Part shown: positions 8,215 to 16,959 of the stretch, in pieces | Layout of the letters: each line of letters opens with the position of its first letter | Numbering within the stretch: position 1 is the first letter of the stretch | NCBI RefSeq assembly: GCF_018603435.1 | Contig: NZ_CP075682.1 | Coordinates: 3,472,001-3,536,000 of the forward strand | DNA length: 64,000 bases | Origin: Chryseobacterium sp. ZHDP1 | GTDB taxonomy: Bacteria > Bacteroidota > Bacteroidia > Flavobacteriales > Weeksellaceae | Reading direction: 5' to 3' | Notes under the pieces: generated by a model | The model's input: only the letters and a program-made list of their open reading frames with translations | Database searches by the model: none | What the model was told of the DNA's origin: nothing | Position numbers and translations under genes: made by a program

Positions 8215-9562
8215 ATATATTCCCTATTTTGTTATAGCTTTTATCAACTTTTGTTTTGTTCTTTCGGCTATGTATTATCCGCCTTTACGGGATGAACTTT
8301 ATTATCTGTATCCTACGAAGCTTAATGTTTTTCAGGAATACGGCAATGCTTATTTTGTCGGAAATCCCAGAATCGGGCAATTTTTTTGTAATCTGATTTC
8401 TAGGCATCTTCTTTTAAAAATTATTTTTGAATTGTTGACTTTCAATAGTTTAATAGTAGTTTTTTTTCTGTTGACTTTAAGAAGACTGCCGGTTTTGAGA
8501 AATGTGAATGATCTCTTAAAATTAATAATCATTGCAGGGCTCTTCATTTTTCTGATCAATTATTTCGGAGAAATGTTTTATTATACACCTTTTATTACAA
8601 ATTATACTTTTACAACGATCATTTATTTGCTCTATATATTTATAGTTTCAGAATATTATCTTAACAACAATAACATTTTAGAAAATCATCATGTTAATAT
8701 TTTCTTGATTATTTTTTCAGGAATCTTTATAGGAATGTGTAATGAACATGTACCGCCTGTTCTTATAGGTGCTTCATTTCTCGCATTGTTCTGGAATTTT
8801 TTTATAAAAAAGAAGAAAATAGATTATAAGATTGCTATTTCACATATTTCTCTTGTTGCCGGTTATTTGCTGTTATTTTTTGCACCTGCAAACAGAGTTA
8901 AATTTAAAGTTGTGGGTAAGCAATCCTACGGGTTTAATATATGGGATTACCTGAAGAATTTCAAAAGTATTCTGAATTTATACAGATATTACAATTTGGA
9001 ATTGGTTCTTTTTTTGGTTTCATCTGTTATTTTGGTATTATTTCTCTACCGTAAAAAATCGATACAAAAGATCTTTTTCATAAGACTGCTTATATTCTTT
9101 TTGCTAGGACTGCTTTGCATACCCATAGTTGCTTATTCACCTTTATTAGGAACAAGACTGTTGTTTTTTACCAATGCAATGTTTCTTGTAGTTATATTCT
9201 CCATATACTTTAAAGGTGTTGAAGTGTATAAGGCACAAAAAATAAGCACTTTAGTTTACATATTCACCTCATGTTTCTCTGTTTCGTTTTTCATTATAAG
9301 TGTATTGTTATCTTATAATGGAAGAAAAAACTATTCTTACATTACGTCACAGATTGCAGAAGCCAGACGAACTTCCAAAAATGTAATACTTTCAGAATCT
9401 TTTAATTTTTACACAGATACTTTCGGGAATTTTAACAGAAGAATTTTTTTAGAAAACGGAGAAGAATATATTGATAGCAATATTAATAAAGATACAAGTG
9501 AAGAAATGAATTTTAAGACTTTCTATAATTTAAATAATCTTTCAGTAAAGAACAAGCATTAG
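8204..9562 (+). CDS. Polytopic membrane protein, putative GT-C type glycosyltransferase
   Basis: 452 residues with about ten hydrophobic segments, then a soluble tail from about residue 385. The first extracytoplasmic loop holds an acidic patch PPLRDELYYLYPT, followed by NPRIGQFF, similar in position to the acidic catalytic loop of GT-C glycosyltransferases and to DUF6056-type proteins (from memory, not tested). Overlap of 11 bp with the GtrB-like gene suggests it uses the polyprenyl-phosphate sugar to decorate the polysaccharide outside the membrane (inference). Confidence 0.6.
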   Translation: MKSKYIPYFVIAFINFCFVLSAMYYPPLRDELYYLYPTKLNVFQEYGNAYFVGNPRIGQFFCNLISRHLLLKIIFELLTFNSLIVVFFLLTLRRLPVLRNVNDLLKLIIIAGLFIFLINYFGEMFYYTPFITNYTFTTIIYLLYIFIVSEYYLNNNNILENHHVNIFLIIFSGIFIGMCNEHVPPVLIGASFLALFWNFFIKKKKIDYKIAISHISLVAGYLLLFFAPANRVKFKVVGKQSYGFNIWDYLKNFKSILNLYRYYNLELVLFLVSSVILVLFLYRKKSIQKIFFIRLLIFFLLGLLCIPIVAYSPLLGTRLLFFTNAMFLVVIFSIYFKGVEVYKAQKISTLVYIFTSCFSVSFFIISVLLSYNGRKNYSYITSQIAEARRTSKNVILSESFNFYTDTFGNFNRRIFLENGEEYIDSNINKDTSEEMNFKTFYNLNNLSVKNKH

Positions 9563-9565
9563 CCG

Positions 9566-10384
9566 ATGAAAAAAAAAATAATCATAAATGCTGATGATCT
9601 GGGATTTTCATTGGGGGTTAATGAAGCAATAAAAAATGCCCATTTGGATGGATATCTGTCTCATGCCAGTTTAATGTGCAATACAGATTTTTTTAATCAT
9701 GCTTTAAAAGAAATCATTCCTGTCTGTCCGGATCTTAAAATAGGTCTTCATGTAAATCTTACTTGTGGAAAGGCTTTATACGAAGGAAATGTATTGGCGA
9801 AAGACGGAAAGCTGAATTCAAGTTTTGTAAAGCTTCTATTGATGCCAAAAAAAAAGAAAGTTCTGGATGCTCTGGAACATGAAATAGAAAGCCAGTTGCT
9901 GGAAGCGAAAAAAAATAATATTTTCTTAAATCATATCGATGGGCATGAACATATCCATATCATTCCGTCCATCAATAAAATAGTAAAAAAACTTGCGAAA
10001 AAACATTCCATTAAGAGAATTCGGGAAATCAATGAAAATATTATAACGAGTTCTAAATTCAATTTGAGGACAGCAAGTCTGGCAAATATTATTAAGCTTC
10101 TGCTTTTAAGATTTCTGAGCCTTTTTAATGATAATAAAAATGAGATTAAATTTTACAGTATTCTGAATACATGTGAAATTAATGAGGAAAACCTCTTTAA
10201 TTATCTGGAAAAAGGGAATGATGATCATATTGAGATCATGCTTCATCCCGGTATTATAGAGATGGACAAGAACTATAACGGATTGGATAAAAGATTTATA
10301 AACTTTCTGAGATCAGATTTCAGAACTCAGGAATATAATGTATGTTTTAATAATAAATTTGAAAATTATGAAGCAATGGTATAA
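9566..10384 (+). CDS. ChbG/YdjC-family carbohydrate deacetylase
   Basis: 272 residues. Begins KIIINADDLGFSLGVNEAI with the family's metal-binding NADDLG. It then has LKIGLHVNLTCG and FLNHIDGHEHIHIIPS, which provide the His ligands. The family deacetylates N-acetylated sugars using a divalent metal. Separated from the membrane protein by 3 bp and overlapping the following gene by 17 bp. In this locus it probably de-N-acetylates a glycan intermediate. Confidence 0.92.
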   Translation: MKKKIIINADDLGFSLGVNEAIKNAHLDGYLSHASLMCNTDFFNHALKEIIPVCPDLKIGLHVNLTCGKALYEGNVLAKDGKLNSSFVKLLLMPKKKKVLDALEHEIESQLLEAKKNNIFLNHIDGHEHIHIIPSINKIVKKLAKKHSIKRIREINENIITSSKFNLRTASLANIIKLLLLRFLSLFNDNKNEIKFYSILNTCEINEENLFNYLEKGNDDHIEIMLHPGIIEMDKNYNGLDKRFINFLRSDFRTQEYNVCFNNKFENYEAMV

Positions 10385-11306
10385 GTTTGCTGAAGGAAAG
10401 CACTGGAAAAATATTGTTGCCAAAACCTATTCTCTGGATATTAAAACATTAAATATTCAGGGAAATGAAATTAATTTATACGGAAACGGATCTTTATTTT
10501 CAAATTCACCATATATTACAGACGGAGGAGTATTTAAATTTGAAAAGCCTTTGTCTAAAGATGATTTTAAAGATATTAACAAACCTATTCTTATTAAGAC
10601 AAGAGATAAGATTAATATTTCCGAAAACTTTAATCATATTCTAATAAAAGATTATTTCACTTATCTTCTTGATCTGAGCGGTGGGGAAGATTTTGTATGG
10701 AATAAGAAAGTAAAATCCAAAACAAGAAATCAGGTAAGAAAAGGGGAAAAGCTTAATTATACTGTTAAAACAGGAAAAGCAGAATTACTGGATGATTTTT
10801 ATAAAGTGATTTCCACGGCATGGAGAGATCTGGGCACTCCAACGCATAGTAAAGATTTTTACAGAAACATCGTTGAGGGTTTTACAGAAGACTCTCTATA
10901 TAAAGCTGAATTTATAATTATGTATCTGGATCATAAACCGGTTTCCGCAGCTTGTCTTATATATGATGATCATGCTATACATCATCCTTATGCAGCCACT
11001 TTGAAAGAATATAATAAATATTCTTTGAATAACGCTTTGTATTGGAATATCATCAAATTTGCAATAGGTAAAAAAATTCCTTTCTTTGATTTGGGAAGAA
11101 GCAGAGAAGATCAGGGAACCGCAATTTATAAAATTTCATGGGGTGCAGAACCAGTTCAGCTTTACTATTATTATTTTAATAAAACTCATCATAAAAATGA
11201 TGAAGACGGAAAACTGATACATTTTCTTATCAATATGTGGAAAAAGCTACCGCTTGCTCTTGCTAACTTTATGGGACCGAAACTTATTTATAAAGTACTG
11301 AAGTAA
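10368..11306 (+). CDS. FemAB-like / GNAT-superfamily acyl or aminoacyl transferase
   Basis: 312 residues if the ATG at 10368 (MKQWYKFAEGKHW) is used. A start at 10338 is also open but lies deeper inside the previous gene. The centre and C-terminal half (from about WNKKVKSKTRNQVRKGEK through PVSAACLIYDD to FDLGRSREDQGTAIYK) match the Acetyltransf_6/FemAB type, in which the late FDLGRS segment is typical. It may add an amino-acyl or acyl group to an amino sugar, possibly the amine freed by the YdjC deacetylase just upstream (inference). Confidence 0.8.
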   Translation: MKQWYKFAEGKHWKNIVAKTYSLDIKTLNIQGNEINLYGNGSLFSNSPYITDGGVFKFEKPLSKDDFKDINKPILIKTRDKINISENFNHILIKDYFTYLLDLSGGEDFVWNKKVKSKTRNQVRKGEKLNYTVKTGKAELLDDFYKVISTAWRDLGTPTHSKDFYRNIVEGFTEDSLYKAEFIIMYLDHKPVSAACLIYDDHAIHHPYAATLKEYNKYSLNNALYWNIIKFAIGKKIPFFDLGRSREDQGTAIYKISWGAEPVQLYYYYFNKTHHKNDEDGKLIHFLINMWKKLPLALANFMGPKLIYKVLK

Positions 11307-11881
11307 TGATTATAAAGCTGGACGAAAGCCATATACCGCAGATTGCCAAGATACAAAAGACAAGCCTTCCAAGCCTTTTGTCTGAGTATTCTTTACCTTT
11401 TATAGAAACTTTCTATAAATTTCAGATCAGACAGAAAGACTACATTTTATTGGGTGAATGGGAAGACTCTGAACTTTTAGGATTCGTGTTCGGGACTTAT
11501 GACGTAGAAAAACTTTATAATGAATTTATAAATAGTAAAAAGATTTATTTTATATGGAACACCTTATTAACATTGGCTTTCCATCCCAAATATCTAATGC
11601 TGATCTTAGCTAAGTTTTTTACAAAACAGTATTCATCTGCCTGTAAGATACAGTTGGTATATATAGCGACCGACAGGAATATGAAGAATAAAGGTATCGG
11701 AAAAAAACTACTTCAGGCTTTCGAAAAAGAATTGAAAGATACAGATTACTATGAACTAGAGGTAGAGAGTAATAATAATGCAAACCATTTTTACAGGAAG
11801 AATGGTTTCTCTGTTGTTTATACTTATAATAATTTTTTTGAAAAAAAATATTTAATGGGAAAGAAATTCTCAACGGAATAG
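11306..11881 (+). CDS. GNAT-family N-acetyltransferase
   Basis: 191 residues. Acetyl-CoA binding motif A is seen in LVYIATDRNMKNKGIGKKLL (R/Q-x-x-G-x-G/A type), followed by ELEVESNNNANHFYRKNGF. The start TAATG shares a base with the preceding stop, so the two are coupled. Its last 12 bases overlap the convergent glycosyltransferase at 11870. Last gene of the plus-strand island. Confidence 0.9.
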   Translation: MIIKLDESHIPQIAKIQKTSLPSLLSEYSLPFIETFYKFQIRQKDYILLGEWEDSELLGFVFGTYDVEKLYNEFINSKKIYFIWNTLLTLAFHPKYLMLILAKFFTKQYSSACKIQLVYIATDRNMKNKGIGKKLLQAFEKELKDTDYYELEVESNNNANHFYRKNGFSVVYTYNNFFEKKYLMGKKFSTE

Positions 11882-12814
11882 ATATTTTCTGAAATTAATA
11901 TTGTAAAGCCCGGAGCGGATACTTTTGTAATCTGTAAAAAGATATTTTACAATCATTCCCCATTTTTCCAGTGGAGAAGCCAGAGCAATTTGATAGCTCC
12001 TGTGCATTCTTTTGATATGAAGTTTTACATCTTCAGAAATGGAAGGTTCATTTTGTGCCCAGTCACTTATTTCTTTCCAAAGTAAAACTCTTGATGTTGC
12101 AGGATTTACTTTTTTAGAATCTACAGCAGTAATTCTGTTGCTTTCATGAACTCCTCTCATCGCAACAGCCTTATCTAAAATTCCGGGATAAAGATCAAGA
12201 TAATATGAAAGACGGAATAAAAATTCTGTGTCCTGATGAAGTCGTAAATGTGTTTTAAAAAAAGGTTTCAGCTTTTTGATCATGGAATCTCTTCTAATTG
12301 TTAAACAGTCGATACTGAAAAGTCCAAAACTTCCTCTCATATGAAGTTGTCCTGGAAAGACATCTTTTGGATCGTGCCTTTTGTAAACTGTTGTTAAATT
12401 ATCTTTAAAAAGACTATAATACTGTTCTTTTGCTTTTTCAGAGTAATAATGAACACCCAAAGCACCATAAACACCTTCTACTTTTGGATCTTTGAATAAT
12501 TCTTTTTCGGCATCAAAGCGGTTGGGAAGATAATAATCATCGGCATCCAAAAATGCTATGAAATCGCCTGTTGCCTTTTCCAAAGCTAGGTTTCTTGATG
12601 GTCCTGCTCCGTGATTTCCTTTATCAGGATGCTGAAAGAGCTTCACTCTTTCATATTTTTCAGCCAGTTGCAGACAAATCTGGAGGGCATTATCAGGAGA
12701 TTTATCTTCCACTAAAATAACTTCATGAACTTCATCAAACATAAGTGCGGATTCCACAGCCTGAGTTATATATTTTTCAGCGTTATAAACGGGAGTGATG
12801 ACGGAGATTTTCAT
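11870..12814 (-). CDS. GT2-family glycosyltransferase
   Basis: 314 residues. Starts ISVITPVYNAEKYITQAVES, has VEDKSPDNALQIC and the DxD segment AFLDADDYYLPNR. Close paralogue of the next minus-strand gene upstream (12962-13897): both share HPDKGNHGAG, FLDADDYYLPNRFDAEKELF and a late RGVHxxNRIT motif. The 147 bp between the copies show no promoter or terminator I can defend. Probably the last gene of the 21007-to-11870 unit. Confidence 0.92.
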   Translation of the reverse strand: MKISVITPVYNAEKYITQAVESALMFDEVHEVILVEDKSPDNALQICLQLAEKYERVKLFQHPDKGNHGAGPSRNLALEKATGDFIAFLDADDYYLPNRFDAEKELFKDPKVEGVYGALGVHYYSEKAKEQYYSLFKDNLTTVYKRHDPKDVFPGQLHMRGSFGLFSIDCLTIRRDSMIKKLKPFFKTHLRLHQDTEFLFRLSYYLDLYPGILDKAVAMRGVHESNRITAVDSKKVNPATSRVLLWKEISDWAQNEPSISEDVKLHIKRMHRSYQIALASPLEKWGMIVKYLFTDYKSIRSGLYNINFRKYLFR

Positions 12815-12961
12815 AAGTTTTAAAATTAAATTAACCTGAAATGGATTTTTACCAAAATTGCTGATTAGAAACAGAAAGATGAAGTAATATTAGAGAAAGT
12901 TACAACATACCTTAAAGCCTTAAGCCGAATTAAATTATCATTTTTCTTCATAGAAGTTACA

Positions 12962-13897
12962 TTAATTTAAATACGTAAAACGATATTGTGTCTTTAGTAT
13001 TTGGGGATTTTTAATCCCTTCAATTAAAATGGTAATGTATTTTGACATTCCTTTTAACTGAGATAAATCAAAAGACTTATAGCTAAGATAAATTCTTGTT
13101 TTGTATTCTAAAGGTAGCTTTTCTTCGATTGCCCAATTGTAAAGAGATTTCCAGTACAAAAGCTGTCTTTGGTTGTATTGTGGAGAATAGCGAATAATTT
13201 TTGTAATTCTATTATCATCATGAACGCCTCTTACGGCGATTGCTTCGTCTATAATCCCGGATTTAAGATGACAGTGGTAAGCCAATTTAATGATAAAGTC
13301 AGAGTCTTGATGAACTCTTAGATCTTTATTAAATCTAAGCTTGCTTTTTTCCAGCGCAGATTTTCTTATCGTTAAGGAATTCAGATGAAAAAAGGAACCA
13401 AATGTTTTATCTGTTAAGTTTAATAATCCTCTAAAAACTTCTTTCCCGTCTGCAGGATAATTTACTGTGGTGAGTGGCGAATCTTTAAATTTAGCCTGAT
13501 ACTCTTCTTTTCCCTTTTCAGTAAGATATTCAACGCCAATTGCACCGAATATTCCATGGATTTCAGAATTTTTAAACAGCTCTTTTTCTGCATCAAACCT
13601 ATTGGGAAGATAATAATCATCAGCGTCTAAAAATGCGATAAAATTTTGTGAGGCTTTCTCAATGCCCAGATTTCTTGTCGCTCCTGCGCCATGATTTCCT
13701 TTGTCCGGGTGTTGAAATAATTTAATTTTTGAATTTTCTGATGCCAGTTCCTTACAAATTTCCAAAGAATTATCTGTAGAACAATCTTCAGCCAGAATAA
13801 TTTCTTTTACTTCTTCAAACCTCAAAGCAGACTCTACCGATTTCCTCAAAAATCGGGAAGCATTATAAACAGGAATTATAACAGAAATACCCAACAT
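12962..13897 (-). CDS. GT2-family glycosyltransferase, paralogue of the next gene
   Basis: 311 residues. Begins ISVIIPVYNASRFLRKSVES, with AEDCSTDNSLEIC and the DxD segment AFLDADDYYLPNR. Shares long identical stretches with the gene at 11870-12814 and is probably a tandem duplicate that has diverged in the acceptor half. Its start overlaps the asparagine synthase stop by 1 bp. Confidence 0.92.
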   Translation of the reverse strand: MLGISVIIPVYNASRFLRKSVESALRFEEVKEIILAEDCSTDNSLEICKELASENSKIKLFQHPDKGNHGAGATRNLGIEKASQNFIAFLDADDYYLPNRFDAEKELFKNSEIHGIFGAIGVEYLTEKGKEEYQAKFKDSPLTTVNYPADGKEVFRGLLNLTDKTFGSFFHLNSLTIRKSALEKSKLRFNKDLRVHQDSDFIIKLAYHCHLKSGIIDEAIAVRGVHDDNRITKIIRYSPQYNQRQLLYWKSLYNWAIEEKLPLEYKTRIYLSYKSFDLSQLKGMSKYITILIEGIKNPQILKTQYRFTYLN

Positions 13898-15693
13898 TAT
13901 ATAAACGATTTATTGTTATGTGCCCAGAGAGCAAGCTGTAAAAGACACCAGTGTTTATAATCTTTTGTCAGCAAATTCTGAGTAGCCTTAAAATCAATGT
14001 AATTAAAGATTTTTTGTTCTTTATCTCTCAATAATTCATCTGAAAAATTAATTAGCTGCTGTTCTTCAAACCAATTTGAAACACTCATTCCAAAGCCCTG
14101 TTTATGACGTTTTCTGATGGTTTCTGTCCAGTAAGAGCCCATCGCTTCGCGAAGGATGATCTTATCGTTATTGTTATTAAGTTTAAGCTGTTCCGGAAGC
14201 TGAATACAGAATTCTGCAAAATCCAGATCAAGAAACGGAGTTCTTACTTCTAAGGAATTTGCCATTGCCATTCTGTCGGATTTTACCATCATATTCGAAG
14301 GCACAAAATCCTCGATATCAAATCGCATGATATCATTTAATGAATCCGGATCTGGGATAAAACTGTAAGGCTGTTCATAATCTGAATGCAGTCCTAAAGC
14401 CTGTCTTTCTTGCTTTGAGAAAGCTCTTCTTACAAAGTTTTGATGAAAATCGAGAATATTTTTGTTTTCAATATTTTGTTGACTGATAAAAGAAATTGGC
14501 TTTAATTTCTGATACAGTTTTAATCCAAACTGGGCAATAATATTTTTGTAACTGAAATGATTTCTCAGCTTATTTTCAATGGTGTAGAAGTTGTAGCCGC
14601 CGAATAATTCATCTCCAACATCACCGGAGAGCACAACCGTAAGATTTTTCCTTGCATTTCTGCAGATTTCAAAATGCGGAATTGAAGAATAATCTGCAAA
14701 AGGTTCATCGAAAAACGGTGAAGTTTTTAAAAGAGCAGTTACCAGATCTTCTTTTTTTTCGTGAACTTCAATGTGATTGGTATTGTATTTATCGGCTATT
14801 TCTTTGGCATATTTAAGTTCGCTTGATTCGTGATCGTACCCGAAACTAATCGTTGTCTGTTTAGGTAAAAATTCAGCAACAAGCCCTACAATGGAAGAAG
14901 AATCTAAACCTCCACTGAGAAAACTTCCCACTTCAACATCGGCTACAAGCTGTTTTTTTACAGCATTCTTTAACAGATAAGTAAATTCTTCTTTAGCATC
15001 TGATAAGCTTAAGGCTCTGTCTTTCTTAGGAAGACTGTAATATCTTGAAACCGAAATACTGCCATCTTTCCAGATGAGCTGATGGGCAGGAGGAAGAGCA
15101 TGAATATTTTCATAAATACTTTGATATGTACTTACATAGCCATGCTGAAGATAATGGGAAAGAGCCAGATTGCTCACTTTGGGACGGATAAGCCCGGAAG
15201 CGAGTATTGCTTTGATTTCTGAGGCAAAAATAAATTCATTATTGTTCCCGATAGCATAATAGAATGGTTTTTCTCCAAATCGGTCTCTTGAGCAGAACAG
15301 TTGCTGTTTTTCGTTGTCCCAGATGGCAAAAGCAAACATTCCCGGAAGATCATGGATGAGGTGTTCTTTTTTTCTCTGATACATGGCAAGCATTACCTCT
15401 GTATCTGAACTTCCGCGGTAAGGATATTCAGAGTAGTTGGATTTAATGTCGAGATAACCATATATTTCCCCGTTCAATACGATGCATTCGTTTTTTGTAG
15501 AGGAAAACATGGGCTGTTTTCCGTTTTCGGAAAGATCTATAATAGAAAGTCTGCGATGCCCTAAAGCTGCATTATCATAAAATTCAGCATGAGAAGAATC
15601 CGGACCGCGATGCGCAATGGCATCGGTCATTTTTTTCAGCTCCTCATGATAATTTCTGGCGTTGTTCGTGATGATTCCCGCTATTCCGCACAT
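13897..15693 (-). CDS. asnB: Glutamine-dependent asparagine synthase-like amidotransferase
   Basis: 598 residues. The N-terminal class II glutaminase starts MCGIAGI with the nucleophile Cys2, followed by AIAHRGPDSS. The synthetase domain has the PP-loop SFLSGGLDSSSIVG near residue 260 and later LSGDVGDELFGGYNFY. Full length and all key residues are present. The family makes asparagine, but members inside O-antigen loci (WbpS-like) amidate sugar uronic acids. With ugd in the same locus, an amidation role in glycan synthesis is plausible (inference). The WecE gene ends 7 bp upstream of its start. Confidence 0.9.
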   Translation of the reverse strand: MCGIAGIITNNARNYHEELKKMTDAIAHRGPDSSHAEFYDNAALGHRRLSIIDLSENGKQPMFSSTKNECIVLNGEIYGYLDIKSNYSEYPYRGSSDTEVMLAMYQRKKEHLIHDLPGMFAFAIWDNEKQQLFCSRDRFGEKPFYYAIGNNNEFIFASEIKAILASGLIRPKVSNLALSHYLQHGYVSTYQSIYENIHALPPAHQLIWKDGSISVSRYYSLPKKDRALSLSDAKEEFTYLLKNAVKKQLVADVEVGSFLSGGLDSSSIVGLVAEFLPKQTTISFGYDHESSELKYAKEIADKYNTNHIEVHEKKEDLVTALLKTSPFFDEPFADYSSIPHFEICRNARKNLTVVLSGDVGDELFGGYNFYTIENKLRNHFSYKNIIAQFGLKLYQKLKPISFISQQNIENKNILDFHQNFVRRAFSKQERQALGLHSDYEQPYSFIPDPDSLNDIMRFDIEDFVPSNMMVKSDRMAMANSLEVRTPFLDLDFAEFCIQLPEQLKLNNNNDKIILREAMGSYWTETIRKRHKQGFGMSVSNWFEEQQLINFSDELLRDKEQKIFNYIDFKATQNLLTKDYKHWCLLQLALWAHNNKSFI

Positions 15694-15700
15694 ATTAATT

Positions 15701-16840
15701 TTATTTTGGAAAATTTTGTATAACGGTTGTTATTTTATTCATTTCATTATCCGATAAATCATAGAACAGTGGAATTCTCAATAGTGTGTTCTCAAAAGTA
15801 TCTGAATTCGAGAGTACTCTTCCATCATGTTTGTTTTGGTAATATTCGCTTTTATGAAGTGAAAGGTAATGGAAAACAGATAAAATCTGATTTTGCTTTA
15901 AATGCTCAATCATTTTGCTTCTACTTTCTATATTTTCAAAAAGTAAATAAAACATGTGAGCATTATTGGTAGCATATACAGGGATTTCTGGTAGTCTTAT
16001 AAAATCAGACTCTTTAAGATTGTCGAAGTAATAATTCCATATTTTCAATCTTTTCTCCTGAATGACTTCTAAATTTTCCAATTGAGCCCAAAGAAATGCT
16101 GAAATTATTTCACTTGGTAAAAAAGAGGAACCTGTATCTACCCAGCCATATTTATTGATTTCTCCTCTGAAAAACTGATTTCTGTTTGTTCCCTTTTCCC
16201 AGATTATTTCTGCACGATTAATGTATTGTGTATCATTAATCGTTAACATTCCTCCTTCACCTGAAATTATATTCTTGGTTTCGTGAAAAGAAAATGCTCC
16301 GAAATGTCCTATGCTGCCTAACGCTTTTTTGGTGCCATCAGAAAACGTATAATAACTATCAATAGCTTGTGCTGCATCTTCAATTACAATTAATTGGTGA
16401 CGATTTGCAATATCCATAATCTTTTCCATATCACAAGCTACTCCTGCGTAATGCACTACAACAATAGCTTTTGTTTTTGAAGTTACCAAACTCTCAATTT
16501 GATCAGCATCAATATTTGGATTGTTTTTATATGAATCTGCGAATATTATTTTTGCCCCTTGTCTCACAAATGCCAAGGCGGTAGAGACGAAAGTGTAGCT
16601 AGGAATAATAACTTCATCATCCGCTTCAACATTGGCAAGAATAGCTGCCATTTCTAGTGCGTCGGTACAAGAAGTTGTAAGAAGTACTTTACCGAATTTA
16701 TATGTATCTTCAAAAAATTGATGACACTTTTGCGTGAAAATTCCGTTGCCGGAAATTTTTCCTGATTTTACAGCTTCTTCAATATATTGGGTTTCTCTTC
16801 CAGTAAGGTGAGGTTTGTTAAAAGGGATCATGTTATTCAA
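15701..16840 (-). CDS. wecE: dTDP-4-amino-4,6-dideoxygalactose transaminase
   Basis: 379-residue PLP aminotransferase of the DegT/DnrJ/EryC1 family. It follows WecE/RffA closely: IPFNKPHLTGRE, LLTTSCTDALEMAA, DEVIIPSYTFVST, VVVHYAGVACDM, FSFHETKNIISGEGG (Schiff-base Lys near residue 190) and EKGTNRNQFFRGE. It would aminate dTDP-4-keto-6-deoxyglucose made by RmlA/RmlB (34395-36359). Starts MNNMIPF; Met4 (16831) matches the family start better and is an alternative. The WecD-like acetyltransferase lies two genes upstream. Confidence 0.88.
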   Translation of the reverse strand: MNNMIPFNKPHLTGRETQYIEEAVKSGKISGNGIFTQKCHQFFEDTYKFGKVLLTTSCTDALEMAAILANVEADDEVIIPSYTFVSTALAFVRQGAKIIFADSYKNNPNIDADQIESLVTSKTKAIVVVHYAGVACDMEKIMDIANRHQLIVIEDAAQAIDSYYTFSDGTKKALGSIGHFGAFSFHETKNIISGEGGMLTINDTQYINRAEIIWEKGTNRNQFFRGEINKYGWVDTGSSFLPSEIISAFLWAQLENLEVIQEKRLKIWNYYFDNLKESDFIRLPEIPVYATNNAHMFYLLFENIESRSKMIEHLKQNQILSVFHYLSLHKSEYYQNKHDGRVLSNSDTFENTLLRIPLFYDLSDNEMNKITTVIQNFPK

Positions 16841-16959
16841 ATATTGATTTGTTTTTAACTTTGTGTTTTGCGAATGAGTTTATAACAATTACAAATTAAC
16901 GTTAAATATATAATGTTTTTTGTATTATACTCAATAATATTGCAAAGACGATAAATTTA

